Source: Bdellovibrionales bacterium GWB1_55_8
GTDB taxonomy: Bacteria > Bdellovibrionota > UBA1018
Length of the DNA stretch: 50,944 nucleotides
NCBI GenBank assembly: GCA_001769835.1
Contig: MEPR01000040.1
Location: 1 to 50,944 of the forward strand
Reading direction: 5' to 3'
The notes beneath the pieces were generated by a model that was not told where the DNA came from, searched no databases, and worked only from the letters and a program-made list of their open reading frames with translations. The first letter of the stretch is position 1. Each line of letters starts with the position of its first letter. Below, piece by piece: positions 24,326-32,771 of the stretch. The translations under genes and the position numbers were made by a program.

Positions 24326-25422
24326 TCGCCGTTCGTCCCGCTTTTGCACCCCATGAGTGGGTGGCCACCGCGAGAATCAAAGCAATCGATTTTGCGCGCG
24401 GAGTCGCCGTCGCGTTGATGATCGTGAGTCACGGCGTAAAGGGACTCCTGCCGTTTGAGGATATTCCGGCGTGGGGCCTCGTGCCTGTTCACCTGGTGAC
24501 GAAATTCGCATCGACCCTTTTCTTCATCGTTTTCGGGATATCGCTGGCCGCATCCTATGTGCCCTATACTGAATCGGCCGACTGGCCGCGAAAAAAACGG
24601 AAGCTTCTCATACGCGGTATGCTGATTCTGTTCTGGTACAAGGTTCTGACCATTGTGGAGATGTTCCAGCAGTACAAGCCGGGCGAAATCATCGATACTC
24701 TGCTTTATCGCTCATTCCCCGTCTACTCGGAAATCCTGGGCTTCTACGCAATTGCGCTCCTGTGGTTGCCCTTCGTCATTCCTCTGTGGCGACGTATTCC
24801 TGCGTGGCTGCGTTGGTGCAGCCCGATGCTTTGCGCCCTCACTGCCTGGTTCCTTCATCGCAGTTTTCAATTCTTTGGATGCGAATCGCTCCATGCAATC
24901 CTGGTCGAGCATGAAAATCATTACACATGGGGCCAGCTTGCCCGGCTTCCGATGGTGCTCTTCGGCATGCTGATCGGTGGGTACTTCGCCGAAGCCTGGA
25001 GTAGAAGAGTTGTCGTTGCTTTTATTCTTCTGGCGGCCTCCATCCTGCTTTTCATCGTGTTCTATTTGACGGTTGGATCAGGGCAGGTTGTCGCGGAACT
25101 GTTTGCTCTCGCCCGTAACGAAGGGAAGCATCCGCCGGAATTCGCGTTCGTCGTCTTCAGTGCCGCTGGCGCACTTGGCGTTGTCTCCGCGTCGTTGTAT
25201 TTTGGAAATCAGCTTGCCGCCTGGTTCAAGCCGATCACGCTGATCGGAAGTAACGCCCTCCAGGCATTCATCTTCCATCTTTCTGTCCTCTTCGTGGGAT
25301 ACCGGTTCCTGCTCGGTTACTGGCATCAGATCTCTTATCAGCAGGCGCTCCTGCTCACGCTGGTACTCCTTTGCCTGACAGCGCTCTGGATTGCAGTGCT
25401 CCGCTGGATTCACGGCAAATAG
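24322..25422 (+). CDS. Multi-pass membrane acyltransferase (OpgC/HGSNAT-like, DUF1624-type)
   Basis: A 366-residue protein with about ten hydrophobic segments. It starts with RIKAIDFARGVAVALMIVSH, the first-helix motif of the heparan-alpha-glucosaminide N-acetyltransferase-like/DUF1624 group, whose conserved Asp, Arg and His are all visible. Such proteins move acyl groups across the inner membrane onto periplasmic glycans. The start is uncertain: TTG 24322 overlaps the oxyR stop as TTGA, and GTG 24361 lies just before the motif. The overlap implies coupling with oxyR, an unusual pairing. The substrate is unknown. Confidence 0.72.
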   Translation: MIAVRPAFAPHEWVATARIKAIDFARGVAVALMIVSHGVKGLLPFEDIPAWGLVPVHLVTKFASTLFFIVFGISLAASYVPYTESADWPRKKRKLLIRGMLILFWYKVLTIVEMFQQYKPGEIIDTLLYRSFPVYSEILGFYAIALLWLPFVIPLWRRIPAWLRWCSPMLCALTAWFLHRSFQFFGCESLHAILVEHENHYTWGQLARLPMVLFGMLIGGYFAEAWSRRVVVAFILLAASILLFIVFYLTVGSGQVVAELFALARNEGKHPPEFAFVVFSAAGALGVVSASLYFGNQLAAWFKPITLIGSNALQAFIFHLSVLFVGYRFLLGYWHQISYQQALLLTLVLLCLTALWIAVLRWIHGK

Positions 25423-25494
25423 GCCGTTCGTGGAAGCGAGCCGCTCTTTCCATCCCATGGCATTTATTCCGATGAAACATTATTGTTACGGGCG

Positions 25495-26595
25495 ATGAAC
25501 ATCATGAGGCAAGCTCTTGCGATTGCTATCCTGGGCGTTGCGGCAATCTTGGCTATGTTGAGCCCGGTCACGGGGTCAGCCGCGCCCGGGGTTCCTTCGG
25601 TTGATGAGGACTGGGTTGAGTTCCTGGACCAGGAGGTCCGCAGGCTGGAGCGTGCTTATCCAGGCAAGTTCGGTTTATATATGAAGCGTCTCAGTGACGA
25701 TCGGGTGTTTTCGCATCGCGGTTCGGCGCGATGGTATATCGCGTCGGGAGTAAAGGTTCCGATCGCGGTCGAGGCTCTGGTACGTGCGTCGGAGGGCAAG
25801 ATCTCTCTGTCAGATCGAATAGATCTGTCCGAGGATGATTACGTCGATGGCGCCGGCCAGACCAACTATCATCCGCCAGGCAGTTCACTTTCAATACGTT
25901 ATCTGCTTCAACAGATGCTGGTTTACAGCGACAATACGGCTGCGGATCTTCTGCTTCGGAAGGTCGGGCTTCAATCCGTCAATGAACGCGTGAAAGTGCT
26001 AGCGCCCGAGGCGTTCGGGGAAATCACCGAGCTCTCGGAAGTGCGGCGTCTGGTATATCGACGGTTGCACCCGCGCGCCCGCGGACTTCGTGGCAAAGAC
26101 CTGCTTGTGCTTGCCTCGTTCCATCAGGGAAAGCGAGCCGCGTCCCTGGCTGCCCTTCTTGGTGTTGAGCGCGACGATTTGCGGCTGCCGAGTATCGGAG
26201 CGGCTTTTTCGGCTTATTATCGAACCGGAGTCAACAGTGCCACTCTTGAGGGCTATGCCCGAATCCTGGAGCGGATTGCAAAGAATGAGGTCCTAGATCC
26301 TCTTCATACGAAATTGCTCCTGGAGTGGATGGATGGCGTTAAGACAGGGCGAAACCGTCTCATCGCCGCGTTTCCGAATACCGTCGTCTTTGCGCATAAA
26401 ACCGGTACTCAGTTTCAAAGAATCTGTGATTTCGGAGTCGCAAGGAAGCGGGGCGCAGCCACCCGGAAAGGTGTCGTCATCGCCGCATGTGTTCAAGGTC
26501 TGCCAGTGAGAGATGCTGAACTCGTCTTGAGAAGGCTTGGCGCATCGATTCGCAGATCCGGGGTTTTTTCATCAGGATCATCGAACTCCGGTTAG
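25495..26595 (+). CDS. Exported class A beta-lactamase-like serine hydrolase, first of a pair
   Basis: A 366-residue protein with a signal peptide (MNIMRQALAIAILGVAAILA, cleavage near GSA-A). The active-site motifs of the penicillin-recognising fold are present: SxxK as SGVK in YIASGVKVPIA, SDN in VYSDNTAADLL, and KTG in FAHKTGTQ. The omega-loop ExxxN of true class A enzymes is not visible; instead a segment of about 90 residues between SDN and KTG contains YYRTGVNSATLEGYARIL, also conserved in the next gene. It may be a peptidase or esterase of the beta-lactamase2 family rather than a drug-resistance enzyme. ATG 25504 is an alternative start. Confidence 0.78.
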   Translation: MNIMRQALAIAILGVAAILAMLSPVTGSAAPGVPSVDEDWVEFLDQEVRRLERAYPGKFGLYMKRLSDDRVFSHRGSARWYIASGVKVPIAVEALVRASEGKISLSDRIDLSEDDYVDGAGQTNYHPPGSSLSIRYLLQQMLVYSDNTAADLLLRKVGLQSVNERVKVLAPEAFGEITELSEVRRLVYRRLHPRARGLRGKDLLVLASFHQGKRAASLAALLGVERDDLRLPSIGAAFSAYYRTGVNSATLEGYARILERIAKNEVLDPLHTKLLLEWMDGVKTGRNRLIAAFPNTVVFAHKTGTQFQRICDFGVARKRGAATRKGVVIAACVQGLPVRDAELVLRRLGASIRRSGVFSSGSSNSG

Positions 26596-26620
26596 GAGTG
26601 CGGCTTGCACTTTTGACGGT

Positions 26621-27892
26621 GTGCTTCGGGAGATCTGGATCATCGCTATTGTTTTCCTGATTGCATGCTCACCTCGCGAGCAGCAACCGGCTACTGTTGC
26701 GCCAAACGCATGGCAAACCGCGCTCGAAGACGAAGTCACTCGGCTGGATGTGGAATCAGAGGGAACCCTGGGTGTCTATGTGCAGCGCCTGGATGACGGA
26801 TCGGAATTCCATCATGCTTCGGATAAAAAATGGTACCTCGCGTCGACCACGAAAGTGCTTGTAGCCATCGTTGCCCTGCAGCATGTGGACTCAGGTGAGC
26901 TATCGCTTGAGCATAGGGTCACGCTCAAGGGGTCAGACCATGTGGACGGCGGCGGGACCCTCCGGTTTCGTCCCCCGGGCACGAGGATTTCTGTTCGCAC
27001 TCTTCTTGAGCAGATGCTGACGTACAGCGACAGCACTGCGGCTGATCTGCTGATCAAGCTGGTTGGGGAAAGGGAGCTGAATCGTCAGCTCGCGACATTC
27101 GCCGAAGCAGGTTCATTCGGCAGAATCACGAGCCTGCTTCAGGTTCGTTATGATGCATACTCGATGCTGCATACTCGGGCGAGGGAGCTTACGAACCAGG
27201 ATTTCATTCGGCTGAAATCGGTGCCCATTTCCGGACGACTTCAGGCTTTCATGAATCGGCTGAATCTTTCACGAAGCGACCTGGGCGCCAGTAGCATCGA
27301 GGCCGCGTTCGAAAGGTACTACGAAACCGGCAGAAACTCGGGCACTTTGAGCGGGTTCGGACGTGTTTTGGCTGCATTGTGGAAAGGGGAGCTGCTCTCG
27401 TCCGGCGGTACCGCGCTTCTTCTTCGGTTCATGGAGCGGATGAGAACGGGTGAACACCGGATCAAGGCGGGCTTGCCGACAGGACTGAAGTTTGCCCAGA
27501 AGACCGGCACCCAAAGTGGCAGGGTGTGTAATGTCGGCATTGTGCGCGAGACGGCACCTGAACCTCCCCGGCGAAAGCCTCGTGGAGTGGTGGTCGCAGC
27601 GTGCGTGGCGGATTTCTCAAGGCCTGCGGCGGCCGAAGCGGTCCTTCAAAAGCTGGGGCGTGCAGTGGGCGCGTTATTTGTCCGCGAGGCCGCCGTGGCT
27701 CGCGTTGACCGGTCATGGAACAAGCTGTGCTTCTTGGAGCGGGATGGATACTGCATCGCAAGTAGCCCAGACAATTCTAGCCGGCTTCAACAAGCATTAC
27801 CGTATTTTCAGGAAGACAAGCGCCGAGGCAAAAGAGCGTTTCGAGCGCAGGGAGTGGCGTGCGCTTCGGGAGGCAAATCGTATCCGTATTGA
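26621..27892 (+). CDS. Beta-lactamase-like serine hydrolase lipoprotein, second of a pair
   Basis: A 423-residue paralogue of the preceding protein. It starts at GTG 26621 with a lipoprotein signal (LREIWIIAIVFLIAC, acylated cysteine about residue 16). Motifs: STTK in LASTTKVLVA, SDS in TYSDSTAADLL (Asn replaced by Ser), and KTG in FAQKTGTQ. The conserved YYETGRNSGTLSGFGRVL replaces a class A omega loop. No Shine-Dalgarno is close to the GTG; GGAG lies 22 bases upstream, and only 25 bp separate it from the previous stop, so coupling is likely. The last 48 codons overlap aceK in another frame and look unrelated to the first protein's end. Confidence 0.72.
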   Translation: MLREIWIIAIVFLIACSPREQQPATVAPNAWQTALEDEVTRLDVESEGTLGVYVQRLDDGSEFHHASDKKWYLASTTKVLVAIVALQHVDSGELSLEHRVTLKGSDHVDGGGTLRFRPPGTRISVRTLLEQMLTYSDSTAADLLIKLVGERELNRQLATFAEAGSFGRITSLLQVRYDAYSMLHTRARELTNQDFIRLKSVPISGRLQAFMNRLNLSRSDLGASSIEAAFERYYETGRNSGTLSGFGRVLAALWKGELLSSGGTALLLRFMERMRTGEHRIKAGLPTGLKFAQKTGTQSGRVCNVGIVRETAPEPPRRKPRGVVVAACVADFSRPAAAEAVLQKLGRAVGALFVREAAVARVDRSWNKLCFLERDGYCIASSPDNSSRLQQALPYFQEDKRRGKRAFRAQGVACASGGKSYPY

Positions 27893-29504
27893 CATGTATG
27901 ACACGCGGGTGTCCGAGACAGTCCGTGAGGTTGCCCGGATGTTCAGGGACCTCAGGGACGAGTCCCTGTGGCCGGGCATCAAAAAGGCCTATATCGGGCT
28001 GCTCTATGAGCATCTGCAGCCGGAACTCGCGGAAACTTTCTTTAACTCCGTCGCAGCGCGCGTGCTTCACCGGGCCTATCATAATAACGAGCACATTTTT
28101 TCTCGTCCTGCGGTGGCCACGGAACATATCGAAGGACGTCAGCCGACCTATCGGTCCTATTTTCCGTTGCAAACCGGCATCAGAAACATGATTCAGGTTG
28201 TCTTCAACGATTTCGAGCTCACCGCGCCGCTCTTGAGCCCCAAGCGTTGCATGCGTTATCTGATACGTGAAATGAAACAATGGGTGCGGAAAGCGCCATG
28301 GGGATCGGATCTGGAACCGAATTTTCACGTTCAGCTACTTTCGTCCCTGTTTTACCGAAACAAGGGCGCTTATGCGCTCGGACGCGTGATCAACGGAAAA
28401 AGGAAAGTCCTGTTTGCCGTCGCGTTCCGGCATGAGGGCGACGAGGGGGTGTTTGTGGATGCGTTTCTCCATGAACACGAGCATCTGGTTAACCTTCTCA
28501 GTGTGTCGAATGCCTATTTCATGGTGGACATGGAGGTGCCATCCGCCTGGGTTTCATTCATTTACGATGCGCTTCCGGATAAACCGAAAGCGGAGCTTTA
28601 CATGTCGGTTGGTCTTCAGAAGCAGGGAAAAACCGCGTTCTTCCGGGACATGAACGAACACCTGAAGCACTCCGATGACTATTTCACCATTGCTCCCGGC
28701 ACGCCTGGAATGGTGATGTTCGTTTTCACGCTTCCTTCATTTCCATTCGTCTTCAAGGTGATCCGTGATTCATTCCCGCCTCCCAAGGATACAAGCAGAC
28801 AGCTCGTGATGGAAAAGTACCGACTTGTGAAGCTGCACGATCGTGTGGGCAGGCTCGCCGACACGCTGGAATACGTCGATGTCGCGTTTCCCATGGCCAG
28901 GTTTGAACCGGAGCTGCTGGAAGAGATGAAAAGACTGATTCCTCTCGGCATCGAGGAGGAGCGCGAGTACCTCGTTATCAAGCACCTGTACATTGAACAA
29001 CGCTTGAAACCTCTGGATGTGTTTCTTCACGACGCGGACGATGAGCGGGTGAAACATGGGGTGCGGGAGTTTGGGGAAGCCCTTCGCGATCTTGCTGCGG
29101 CGAATATTTTCCCGGGCGACATTCTCCCAAAAAACTTCGGACTCTCGCCCTACGGTCGCGGACTGCTCTACGATTACGATGAGGTGATGTACCTGACTGA
29201 TTGCAAGTTCAGACCGCTGCCGGTCGCCCGCGACGACGAAGACGAGATGAGAGGGGAACCCTGGTACAACGTCGGTCCCAATGATATTTTCCCGGAAGAG
29301 TTTCCTTCTTTTCTGTTCAGTGATCCTCGTGCGCGCGCCTACTTTCGGGATATGCACGGAGATCTGCTGAAACCGGAGTTCTGGGACCGGATGCAGAAGA
29401 ATATCCGCGCCGGAACCGAACCCGATCTATTCCCCTATCCGGAGGAGGTTCGCTTTCCGCCGGTGCCAGCGCCTGATCTTCGCCGCGAACGGAACGCAGC
29501 GTAA
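27744..29504 (+). CDS. aceK: Isocitrate dehydrogenase kinase/phosphatase
   Basis: A 586-residue cytoplasmic protein close in length to E. coli AceK (578). Recognisable segments run from AQTILAGFNKHY at the N-terminus through AESFFNSV-like AETFFNSVAARV, SYFMV-like AYFMVDM, GMVMFVFTLPSFPFVFKVIRD (ATP-binding lobe), HDRVGRLADTLEY, AAANIFPGDILPKNFG (catalytic loop) and YDYDEVMYLTD. The enzyme phosphorylates and dephosphorylates isocitrate dehydrogenase to steer carbon between the TCA cycle and the glyoxylate shunt. The ATG at 27744 has GGAG 4 bases upstream and matches the family N-terminus; it lies 149 bp inside the previous gene. No aceA, aceB or icd is in the window. Confidence 0.95.
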   Translation: MDTASQVAQTILAGFNKHYRIFRKTSAEAKERFERREWRALREANRIRIDMYDTRVSETVREVARMFRDLRDESLWPGIKKAYIGLLYEHLQPELAETFFNSVAARVLHRAYHNNEHIFSRPAVATEHIEGRQPTYRSYFPLQTGIRNMIQVVFNDFELTAPLLSPKRCMRYLIREMKQWVRKAPWGSDLEPNFHVQLLSSLFYRNKGAYALGRVINGKRKVLFAVAFRHEGDEGVFVDAFLHEHEHLVNLLSVSNAYFMVDMEVPSAWVSFIYDALPDKPKAELYMSVGLQKQGKTAFFRDMNEHLKHSDDYFTIAPGTPGMVMFVFTLPSFPFVFKVIRDSFPPPKDTSRQLVMEKYRLVKLHDRVGRLADTLEYVDVAFPMARFEPELLEEMKRLIPLGIEEEREYLVIKHLYIEQRLKPLDVFLHDADDERVKHGVREFGEALRDLAAANIFPGDILPKNFGLSPYGRGLLYDYDEVMYLTDCKFRPLPVARDDEDEMRGEPWYNVGPNDIFPEEFPSFLFSDPRARAYFRDMHGDLLKPEFWDRMQKNIRAGTEPDLFPYPEEVRFPPVPAPDLRRERNAA

Positions 29505-29675
29505 ACGCCGCTTTGGGCAATTCTGAAGTGTGTCGAATTTTTAGACATCTCGGGGGGAATAGACACCGGCATCAGACAGGTTCCGAAGCCCTTGCTGAAA
29601 ACACCAGTCTTAACCTGTAGCTACAATCACCCGGTCTTGTCGTGGCGCGGCACGTTGGTTGCTCATTACACAGGG

Positions 29676-30647
29676 ATGCGTCTTTTCGTGCTTCAGCGCC
29701 GGCTGGCGTTATTTTCACTTCTTCTTTCCTTCGCGGTGCCCACGGGCGCAGGGGCGACTGAAAAGCCTTGGCTCATCGTGATCGACGTTCACGAGACGGA
29801 CAAGCGTCCTGGCAATCTCGACCTCAATGATGGTCAGGCGGTGGCGAAACTGGAAAAGCTCTTTCCAGGGCATCCCGTTGCCTTGATTCGCGGAAACTCG
29901 AACGCTGAGGTGAAGGGCAGGTTGAAGGGGTTCGGGTCAGGTAACACGAAAATCGGCGCACTTTATGTGATGTCTCACGGTTCAAATCAGAATTTAACGC
30001 TCTCAAGAAAAGATCAGAAGAATTATTCGCCGCGCAACGCGGCACTTGTGAACAAAAAATTTGTTCCGGTGATTGTGAACGAGCGGGAGGATTTTTACGT
30101 CGAGTTGAATGATCCGGCTTCGTTCAACAAGGTGTTTGAGCCGATTGTAGGTCGCTTCAGCGATGGCGCGAAGATCCTGTTCACCGGCTGCAATACGATT
30201 GAGCATGGATCCCCCGAAGAGAAGTTGCAGGTGATGAAGAAGGTCGCGAAAAATTTCGGACTGACGAACGGTACGATTTATATGAATGAGACGCAAGGCG
30301 CGCTTCTGACCCGATCAGCGTTCCAGCAGCCATTTTATGAACAGAATACTCTCGGAGAGAAGACATTGACGCTGCTGATGCAGGCGTTCCCCTGGGCTAC
30401 TGTTCCAGCCCTTGCGGTTCTCGAAAACAGGTCTAATCGCGGATACACACTCACCGTCAAGGGACCCGAGGCTCGTCTGGATAAGGACACGTTCTTTAAC
30501 GCCGAAAAGGGCAAAGCCCCGACTGGTGTAAGGAAAGGCGGGCCCGCTGCGAGCATCTCGGATATATGGAATAAGCCGCATCTGGAAATGATGGCGGCTC
30601 ACTCCTCGCAGGATCTGAAAGTAGTACGGGGAAACAAGGCTAAATAG
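29676..30647 (+). CDS. Exported protein with a caspase-like His/Cys pattern
   Basis: A 323-residue protein with a signal peptide (LFVLQRRLALFSLLLSFAVP, cleavage about residue 26-28). A Rossmann-like core follows: PWLIVIDVHETD, then LYVMSHGSNQNLTL with H101, then KILFTGCNTIEHG with C172. The order beta-strand, SHG, beta-strand, GC resembles clan CD caspase-fold proteins (DUF4347, CHAT, clostripain groups), with H101/C172 as a possible dyad. The C-terminal about 100 residues are unassigned. An AGGG touches the ATG at 29676; the frame extends upstream to 29592 without a better start. It follows aceK by 171 bp. Catalysis is not proven. Confidence 0.6.
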   Translation: MRLFVLQRRLALFSLLLSFAVPTGAGATEKPWLIVIDVHETDKRPGNLDLNDGQAVAKLEKLFPGHPVALIRGNSNAEVKGRLKGFGSGNTKIGALYVMSHGSNQNLTLSRKDQKNYSPRNAALVNKKFVPVIVNEREDFYVELNDPASFNKVFEPIVGRFSDGAKILFTGCNTIEHGSPEEKLQVMKKVAKNFGLTNGTIYMNETQGALLTRSAFQQPFYEQNTLGEKTLTLLMQAFPWATVPALAVLENRSNRGYTLTVKGPEARLDKDTFFNAEKGKAPTGVRKGGPAASISDIWNKPHLEMMAAHSSQDLKVVRGNKAK

Positions 30648-30690
30648 GTTTCGTCCGGTTGCTGAGCGCGGGCGCGCACTTTGCAGTGCA

Positions 30691-31125
30691 ATGGCAGCCA
30701 TGCGGAAATACTTCGCCATTCAGAAATTGCCGGTTCAGTTGGATTGGATCCTTGTCATAACTCGGGTGGTTATCGGGATCACTTTCATGATGATCGGTTC
30801 CGGTAAAATCCAAAACCCATTTCAATGGATGGGTGCTGACGCGACTGTGCCAGCACTATTCCAGGCCTTGGCCGCCATTTCTGAGTTTGGCGGCGGACTT
30901 GCGTTGATTCTCGGACTGCTGACGCGCTTGGGAGCGTTAGGAATCACGTTCACGATGGTCGGAGCGATCATTTTCCACCTCAATATGGGCGATCCCTACA
31001 TTCATGCTGGAGGAGGTCGGTCCTATCAGCTTGCGACTGCGTACCTTCTGATTGCTTTGCTGGTTTTACTGGCAGGGCCAGGCCGTTTTTCGCTCGATCG
31101 GAATATATTCGGGACGAGAACGTAG
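30691..31125 (+). CDS. DoxX-family membrane protein
   Basis: A 144-residue protein with four hydrophobic segments. The first two regions carry ITRVVIGITFMMIGSGKIQN and ALAAISEFGGGLALILGL, the DoxX/DoxD pattern with the conserved Lys and the Glu-Phe-Gly-Gly. The family includes subunits linked to quinone or thiol redox reactions and to membrane integrity. A second ATG at 30700 is an alternative start; no clear Shine-Dalgarno is visible for either. It lies alone between the caspase-like protein and the histidine kinase. Confidence 0.85.
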   Translation: MAAMRKYFAIQKLPVQLDWILVITRVVIGITFMMIGSGKIQNPFQWMGADATVPALFQALAAISEFGGGLALILGLLTRLGALGITFTMVGAIIFHLNMGDPYIHAGGGRSYQLATAYLLIALLVLLAGPGRFSLDRNIFGTRT

Positions 31126-31214
31126 ATCGACGCAATATTCATTTAGTTGAGAAAGTTTCATCTGTCGGCGCATCAGGGCTTCTGCTACTGGTTGTGTATG
31201 CCGGAGGCAGGATC

Positions 31215-32771
31215 ATGACCGGTCATGACGCACGCGGAAGCGCACTCGAAGCTATCTTCGAATCCATGCCCGATCCTGTCTTCGTAAAGGATTTGGATTG
31301 TCGAATTGTGTTTTGCAACCGAGCGCTCGCCCAGCTGTTCGGGGTTTCCTTGCCCGACGACTTGAGGGGAAAAGCCGCGGAGGATCTCTTCCCGGCGGAA
31401 ACGGCAGAAAAAGTTTACAACGATGATCGTCTGGTGATCTCGTCCGGGCGCGCGCGTACTTATGAGGAAACTATCTCCTTACCCACCGGGACAACGCGAA
31501 CTTACATAACGACCAAAACTCCCCACCGTGACGCGAGCGGCAGGATTATTGGTCTGTTTGGGATTGCGAGAGATGTGACTGACCGGAAGCTGGCGGAGGA
31601 TCGTTTGAAATCCTCTGAAGAAAGATTTCGCGGCATCTTCGAGCAGTCGCCCCTGAGCATCCAGCTCCTGTCGCGGGAGGGCCGCACCCTCGATGTGAAT
31701 GAAGCTTTCAAAAAACTGTGGGGGGCGGACGAGGACTTCATGGAGTTTCTTCTGACCCGGTACAATATCCTTGAAGATGCGCAGCTTGCAGCAAAAGGGG
31801 TTACTCCTTATATCAGGAAAGCCTTGGAAGGGGAGTATTCGGTAAATCCTGCTGTCTATTACGATGCGGCGGAAGTTTCCAAGGGCGCGCGAGCTCGTTG
31901 GGTGGAAGGCCATTTCTATCCGATCAGAGACAACTCGGGACGGGTTCGCGAGGTCGTCTTGATGCACAATGACATCACCGATCGAAAGGGGGCTGAGACG
32001 GCTTTAAGGGAGAGCGAAGCCAAGCAAAGAATGGCACGCGAGGAAGCGGAAAAGGCGCTCCATTTGAGGAACGAATTTCTATCGGTTGCCTCGCACGAGC
32101 TGAAAACACCTCTTACCTCCCTGTCGATGCAGATTCAGATGATTTATCGGATGCTAGAGAAGAACATCGAAGCAGCCGGAAAGAGTGATGCCTCACTGGA
32201 TAAAACGTTGGAGATTCTGCGGCGATCCCAGGTTCAGATCAAACGATTCACGACGCTGATCAACGATCTGCTGGATGTCGCCGTCATCTCAGAGGGAAAA
32301 CTGAAACTTGATATAGAAGACGTTGATATTTCGGCATTGGTTGCGGATGTGATCGAGCGATTCCGACTTGAGTGTGAAAAGAGCGGCTGCGAACTCAAGT
32401 TTGAAAGGCGCCGCCCCAGCGTGGCTCAAGTGGATCGCTTCCGGATCGAGCAGGTGCTGGTGAATCTTCTGTCAAACGCACTGAAATATGGCCCTGGAAG
32501 GCCTATTGAGATTCGAGTTGAAATGGATTTGGAGCAGGCGCGTATTTCGGTTCAGGATCAGGGGGTCGGAATTGCTGAGGAAGATCAGCGGCGGATATTT
32601 GCCCGCTTTGAGCGCGCCGTTTCTTCCAGAAATTTCGGTGGCCTTGGTCTCGGACTTCATATCGCCCATCAGATCGTGCTGGCGCACAAAGGTGATATAC
32701 GTGTTGAGAGCGAGCTGGGCCGTGGCTCGACCTTTATTGTGGAGCTTCCGTTGGTTCACGGATCGAAGTGA
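31215..32771 (+). CDS. Soluble PAS-PAS sensor histidine kinase
   Basis: A 518-residue protein without transmembrane segments. Two PAS domains (about 5-125, FESMPDPVFVKDLDCRIVFC and FGIARDVTDRK; about 130-260, EERFRGIFEQSPLSIQLLS and VLMHNDITDRK) precede HisKA with phospho-acceptor H294 in SVASHELKTPL. The HATPase domain has N-box QVLVNLLSNALKYG, G1 DQGVGIAEED and G2 GGLGLGLHIAH. It should sense a cytoplasmic cue and phosphorylate a response regulator, none of which is adjacent. GGAGG lies 7 bases before the ATG at 31215. Its last 16 bp overlap the convergent lipoprotein gene. Confidence 0.92.
   Translation: MTGHDARGSALEAIFESMPDPVFVKDLDCRIVFCNRALAQLFGVSLPDDLRGKAAEDLFPAETAEKVYNDDRLVISSGRARTYEETISLPTGTTRTYITTKTPHRDASGRIIGLFGIARDVTDRKLAEDRLKSSEERFRGIFEQSPLSIQLLSREGRTLDVNEAFKKLWGADEDFMEFLLTRYNILEDAQLAAKGVTPYIRKALEGEYSVNPAVYYDAAEVSKGARARWVEGHFYPIRDNSGRVREVVLMHNDITDRKGAETALRESEAKQRMAREEAEKALHLRNEFLSVASHELKTPLTSLSMQIQMIYRMLEKNIEAAGKSDASLDKTLEILRRSQVQIKRFTTLINDLLDVAVISEGKLKLDIEDVDISALVADVIERFRLECEKSGCELKFERRRPSVAQVDRFRIEQVLVNLLSNALKYGPGRPIEIRVEMDLEQARISVQDQGVGIAEEDQRRIFARFERAVSSRNFGGLGLGLHIAHQIVLAHKGDIRVESELGRGSTFIVELPLVHGSK

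Noticed and set aside
25495-27892. Antibiotic-resistance cassette
   Set aside because: No integron, transposase or flanking repeats; the proteins lack a visible class A omega-loop motif and look chromosomal.
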